From Rhodamnia argentea (Eukaryota > Streptophyta > Magnoliopsida > Myrtales > Myrtaceae), in assembly GCF_020921035.1 (NCBI RefSeq), contig NC_063158.1, positions 25,716,178 through 25,780,177 on the forward strand: a stretch of DNA of 64,000 nt, read 5' to 3'. The position numbers and the translations under genes are program-made. The notes beneath the pieces were generated by a model. The model made no database searches, had not been told where the DNA came from, and was given only the letters and a program-made list of their open reading frames with translations. How positions within the stretch are numbered: the first letter of the stretch is position 1; each line of letters opens with the position of its first letter. Shown here in pieces: positions 60,020-64,000 of the stretch.

Positions 60020-61458
60020 CGGTCAATTCGGGGTCTCTCACTCTCTCTCACGCTCTCTCTCTCCGCGTCTGTCCAAACCCTAACGTTCCAGATTCAATCG
60101 ACGCATTGTCGGAACGATCCGTTTTCGATTCCACATTGACGATCCGAAGAGGGACTCGGTCGTATACTGGTCGGAAGAAGAGAGGAGGAGGAGGAGGAGG
60201 AGGACGCGCTCGATCTCCGTAATCGGTATGCTTTTGCGGTGTCCCATTAGGTACCTTCTTCTGGGTTTCCGAGTGTTGATTGATTGCAGCTTCCGTTTCG
60301 ATGATCTGTCCATTCTTTGTCTTTCCCCCCGTTTGTGCTGTTTCGGAGTCAACATTGTTGGTGGCAGCTTCCGTTTTGATGATCTGTCGATTCTCTGTCT
60401 TTCCCCCCGTTTGTGCTGTTTCGGAGTCGACATTGTTGGTTGGTTTGTGGGTTTTTGTCTGAAAACTCCAAAACCTCTCCGCGTGGTCTTTGTTTTGGTT
60501 TTCTTGCTGTGTTAGTTTCGCCTCAGGCTTGATGGGATCTGCGTTGCACTTGTCGTCGCGAGCGAAGTTTGACATCGGCGAGCTCTTACTTACAGTAAAG
60601 TGCTGATTTTTCTGGTAATCAAGTAGCGAAAGCTGCCATATCGAGAGCCATTTCCAAGTTTTTCTAGTTTAGCAGAGAGAGGAAGAAGCATTCGTTTAAG
60701 GAGAGGAATGTTGTCGTGATTTTAAGGATTCTTGACCTTTGCTTTTGAGGGAGATGGTCAGATTTTTGAAGAATTTCAAAGATTAAATAGGGGCCACCCT
60801 CGTCTATCAGTTTAACAGAGCCTGTTACTCCGGAAGTTTCTGTTGCAGTAGGGGAAAGACTTGGAGTTTTGGTGAAAGGCTCAAATGCATGTCATATGCT
60901 GATTCTGTTCAGCTTTAGCTTACTCTAGTGATCTGTTTTTGATCGGATTACACTCATCGAGTATCAAGAGTGGCAGAAAGTTTTTGCATCCAATGGATAG
61001 CTCCTGCTGTTAAACTTTTAGAGCATATGGTGCAATTATCTTCTCTATCATTGTCAATGCAAGGCTTTGTGGACTCTGATTAGCTATTTTCCTGCAGGAG
61101 ATTGACCGTTTGGACCAGCTTTGAAGTTGACTGTTTAAAAGCCTCCAGCAGTATTGCATGGTGTGAAGGAACTTGAGTGGAGTTGCCAGTCATATTACTC
61201 TAGGGCACTTGTCCAACATTTGCATTTAGAGATGAGCTCAGATCAACTTTCCTGATGCTGCTTCAAGTAATGTTTTGCTGCTTTTTCCTGGATATTCCTT
61301 GCCTGGCTTGGAAGTTTCCTATTTAATCTGCCTCGATTGCCCTTTTTGAGGTAATTTAGTGTTTACTCTCCTCTTGGGATTGGAAAATGCTTTGACTATG
61401 ATTTTGAGCACCTCGATTGTTATGGCTGTGTAGATACCCAAACTGTGACGAGAGAAAT
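60020..61458 (+). promoter_or_regulatory. RABA5a leader with probable 5' UTR intron
   Basis: CT-rich sequence (60029-60065), CAAACCCTAACG (telo-box, about 60074) and a (GAG)n tract (about 60179-60203) look like a first, untranslated exon. A GTATGC donor at about 60227 and a GTGTAG acceptor at about 61433 would define a ~1.2-kb leader intron that leaves a short leader before the ATG at 61459. The intron limits are inferred from motifs only. It holds the 78-bp tandem duplication. Confidence 0.5.
60286..60441 (+). repeat. 78-bp tandem duplication in the RABA5a leader region
   Basis: Copy 1 is 60286-60363 and copy 2 is 60364-60441. Each begins GCAGCTTCCGTTT and contains TCTTTCCCCCCGTTTGTGC, and only a handful of substitutions separate them. 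The length equals 26 codons, so the antisense frame also repeats, but that frame is not judged coding. Confidence 0.92.
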
Positions 61459-62651
61459 ATGGCTTTTAGTGGTGAAGATGGGCAGACGGAGGATTACCTG
61501 TTCAAGATAGTTCTTATTGGTGATTCAGCTGTTGGAAAATCAAACTTACTTGCAAGATTTGCCCGGGATGAGTTTTACCCCAATTCAAAGTCAACTATAG
61601 GAGTAGAATTCCAAACGCAGAAGATGGACATCAATGGAAAGGAGGTGAAAGCGCAAATTTGGGATACAGCCGGCCAGGAGAGATTCAGGGCTGTTACATC
61701 TGCATATTATAGAGGAGCAGTTGGAGCTCTTTTGGTCTATGATATTAGCAGACACCAAACATTTGATAGCGTTGGTAGATGGCTTAATGAACTTCACAGT
61801 AAGTGGGCTATTTCAAGTTTGACATGTTTCTGGTTGTTGAGTACATTGGTTTGGATGTTTATGGTCTTTTTGAAAAAGTGTGTGGTGGAAATTGATGGCC
61901 ATTGATTTCTGTGGAGCTAATCCTGAAGCAGTATTCTAGAAAATTAGTTAGTTTCATCAATGTCATTCCATTTTCGTGAAGAGATAATAAATTGTAGTTT
62001 ACTTTTAGGACATTGTTATTTGTTTGTTTTTTATCCTCTTTCAGTTAAAGTAAACACATGTTCCCTTTCATCAGTTACAACTCATGCCACTTGGAGCATA
62101 ATAGCATGTATTTGTTCTCTTTCCATATTTTCAATGTCACTGGAGTGGGGAAAAAAAGGAGTGCTTGCATTAGTATATACTACTGAGAACTAAAAGTATT
62201 ATTTTGTACGTTTCTATAAGTTGTTCTGTTTCCTTATTCATTATGGCTATGGAAAAAAATGCTTGGATTAACGTGTACTATGGAGAATTAAATGTGGTTT
62301 CATTATCTAACAGCTCATTCCGACATGAATGTTGTGACTATACTTGTTGGTAACAAGTCCGATCTTAAGGATGCAAGGGAAGTGACAGTTGCTGAAGCAA
62401 AAGCCTTGGCGGAAGCTCAAGGGTTGTTTTTCATGGAAACTTCAGCCCTTGATTCCTCAAACGTTATTTCTGCTTTCAGGATGGTGGTTGAAGAGATACA
62501 CAGAATTTTAAGCCGGAAAGTCATGGCTTCTCAAGAACTGAAGAAGCAGGATCCAATATCAATAGGTAATGGAAAGACTGTTGTTTTACAGGGTGATGGT
62601 AATCAGGAAACCGATGCAGCACCCAGAAAAGCTTGGTGTTGTTCTAGTTAG
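61459..62651 (+). CDS. RABA5A: Rab GTPase, RABA5a type
   Basis: Two exons, 61459-61798 and 62314-62651, joined in frame (ELH-T|HSDMN), give 225 residues. GTPase motifs are all present: GDSAVGKS (21-28), Thr46 in STIGVEF, WDTAGQE (68-74) with catalytic Gln73, NKSD (127-130) and ETSAL (155-159). The C-terminus WCCSS carries the double cysteine for geranylgeranylation. The start [20 protein letters not shown] and the QELKKQDP tail fit RABA5a best among the Rab11-related RABA group. It should cycle between cytosol and trans-Golgi/endosomal membranes and direct secretion and recycling to the plasma membrane and cell plate. The frame is open 14 codons before 61459 (first ATG at 61417), but the family start is MAF. 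Intron length is 515 nt. Confidence 0.95.
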
Positions 62652-62906
62652 GATTTTACATAGGTTTAAAGCTTTAGCCTTATCATTTCACACAATTTCT
62701 TCTTCCTCCCCTGTTCAAAATGCTCAGTAAATACTGATTTCTTTTTTTCACTTTTTTGGGGGGTTTATGATCGTTGAAGCAGAGATATGAGGGGAGAGAG
62801 AATGTATATGACCCGTGGTGGATGTGTAATGTATGCTGCAATCTGTAGTTCATACTAACAGTGGATCCGTCGTTGTCGTTTGGATGATGAATTTTTGTAT
62901 GAGAAA

Positions 62907-63066
62907 TTCCCTCCTTGTTACCTTGAAAGGAAATTCCAGCTGCCATCAAGTCGAGCCTCTCCCACAGATTGTCTAAAATGATGAGGGCTTTCTTCTTCTG
63001 GTTGTTTACTAGCCTCTTACGCAAACGATCTGCTCTTCTAAGTACGGTTTCCTCATTAATCATCAT
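62907..63066 (-). pseudogene. NB-ARC (NBS-LRR) fragment, left arm of inverted repeat
   Basis: The minus strand reads NEETVLRRADRLRKRL, then KKKALIILDNLWERLDL and GISFQGNKEG. This is the stretch of a CC-NBS-LRR NB-ARC domain that leads into and includes the kinase-2 motif (hhhhLDDhW). The fragment has neither P-loop nor GLPL motif, and no more of the gene is found next to it. It therefore cannot encode a working receptor. It forms one arm of the 62907-63267 inverted repeat. Confidence 0.75.
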
Positions 63067-63267
63067 GCCTAACGTGTGGACAGTTTCTGCTCAATACCAT
63101 GTTAGGCTTTCTTATCTTAACGAGGAATCCATACTTGGAAGAGCGGGTCTTTGTGTAAGAGGCTATGAAGCTACCCGAGGAAGAAAATGCTCATATTTTA
63201 TACGATCTGTGGAAGAGGCTCGACTTGAAGACGGTTGTAATTCCCTTTGAAGGTGACGAGGAGGGAA
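62907..63267. repeat. Inverted repeat (hairpin) of two NB-ARC fragments
   Basis: The left arm 62907-63079 pairs with the right arm 63097-63267 around a 17-base spacer. Read towards the spacer, the arms align with almost no gaps. Shared blocks include TTCCCTCCT, TCAAGTCGAGCCTC, CCACAGAT, TAGCCTCTTAC, CTGCTCTTCTAAGTA / CCGCTCTTCCAAGTA and GCCTAAC. The first 51 aligned bases differ at nine positions, and identity further in looks somewhat lower. A transcript would fold into a long imperfect hairpin. Confidence 0.85.
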
Positions 63268-63285
63268 ATATCTTATGTAAATATT
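63097..63285 (+). pseudogene. NB-ARC fragment, right arm of inverted repeat
   Basis: The plus strand gives NEESILGRA in one frame and AHILYDLWKRLDLKTVVIPF then EGDEEGN in another, so the frame has shifted once between them. These correspond exactly to NEETVLRRA and ALIILDNLWERLDL of the left arm, in the opposite orientation. Like its partner it is only a kinase-2-centred piece of a resistance gene. Confidence 0.72.
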
Positions 63286-63289
63286 CCTG

Positions 63290-64000
63290 ATCCGGACGAC
63301 CAAAGCAGATGAAACTTATTGTTGATATCTCAAGAATCAAGATTTCATTCTATGTTTTCTGTGTCCCACCACTCTTCCACATAGAGGTTTCTTTTTCTGT
63401 ATAGAGCTGAAATGCTATTGCTATGCCACTTGCCGCTCTTGGTTATTCATCGAACACTCTAGTTTTTATTCCTGCCAATTTCTTCTGCAACCATTGTGCT
63501 TTTTTCCTGAGCTATGTTGTGCATGGGAGTGTGCATGCGTCCTTCGGGTCGGCCTATGTATTCTGTATCCGAAAATTGGAATTGAGAATCAAACCATTCG
63601 ATTTTTGGGATTTCGTCCCTTCCTTTATAGATGGGTTCTTAACATCTGAAAAGCAAATAGATTTAAATGGGGGCATAAAACCCAGAAATGTCTGTATTTA
63701 GAGAATCAGCCAGTGCAGGATAACGTATGATACGGCCCAAGAAGTGGCTCCAAACCGGTTTTTGACAGTGGATTTTGAGGTGTTGTTGTGGTCTCCTAGA
63801 CGTTGCTACGGTCTCTATTTGTCTTTGAAGGATTATTACAAGACAGGGATCCATTCAAGCTTTCACCTTCAGTGGATATGTAGGAGCTCTCTCATTAGAA
63901 GTGTCTTCTTCGCATAGAAACAGATCTGATTGCGGCTCAAAGGTAGGTCTGCGACTTCTCGTCGGGAAGCGATAGATGTGCGGATTTTTCCGACCCCTCT
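63290..64000. other. Right-hand spacer
   Basis: Contains an open frame of 92 codons (63423-63701, +) rich in Phe and aromatic residues with no family I recognise. No promoter, RNA gene or repeat stands out. Confidence 0.4.

Noticed and set aside
60048-60575. 175-codon minus-strand frame with a 26-residue tandem repeat
   Set aside because: It is antisense to the RABA5a leader, and the repeat is just the 78-bp duplication (a multiple of three). No homologue, promoter or splice support.

Overview
The window is nuclear DNA of a flowering plant. Genes have GT-AG introns, the spacers are AT-rich and full of small fold-back DNA transposons, and every recognisable gene belongs to a plant family. The Hev b 5-like acidic protein and the tandem cystatins fit a woody rosid. 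I would guess Myrtales, but the sequence does not prove it. No organellar, bacterial or phage segment was recognised, and no retrotransposon reading frame was seen.

Layout. (1) 1-3.9 kb is repeat-rich spacer. (2) 4.05-5.35 kb (+) is a two-exon gene for an Ala/Pro/Glu-rich acidic protein of the Hev b 5 / pKIWI501 family, with a 27-bp coding minisatellite. (3) 8.1-15.15 kb (-) is a three-exon HECT ubiquitin ligase of the UPL5 type, with a GA-rich leader. (4) 19.3-35.4 kb (+) is a tandem array of eight cystatin-family copies: five open (21286, 22595, 23687, 27892, 33058) and three clearly or very probably broken in a way that separates them from the open ones (19296, 30150, 35130), plus one with a single frame break in its signal peptide (31295), making nine in all. 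Only the 33058 gene keeps the classical QxVxG and PW inhibitory loops. The others form a divergent secreted group with an extra cysteine pair. The array has been reshuffled by block duplication and peppered with hAT, Mutator-like and Tourist-like MITEs. (5) 37.16-42.55 kb (+) is an eleven-exon MO25/CAB39 scaffold gene. (6) 48.48-50.47 kb (+) is a three-exon armadillo-repeat gene of the PUB4-like group without a U-box. (7) 50.5-60 kb is spacer with MITEs and a three-copy ~190-bp tandem repeat. (8) 61.46-62.65 kb (+) is a RABA5a-type Rab GTPase with a probable leader intron holding a 78-bp tandem duplication. (9) 62.9-63.3 kb, just past the Rab gene, is an inverted repeat with ~172-bp arms and a 17-bp spacer, made from two head-to-head fragments of an NB-ARC (NBS-LRR) resistance gene.

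The housekeeping genes (UPL5, MO25, ARM protein, RABA5a) are unrelated in pathway and look like ordinary neighbours. The two regions most worth study are the cystatin array, where most members have lost the protease-binding loops while staying open, and the NB-ARC inverted repeat, which has the form expected of a young small-RNA (proto-MIRNA) locus. All exon limits were read by eye from splice sites and frame continuity, and no transcript evidence was available.
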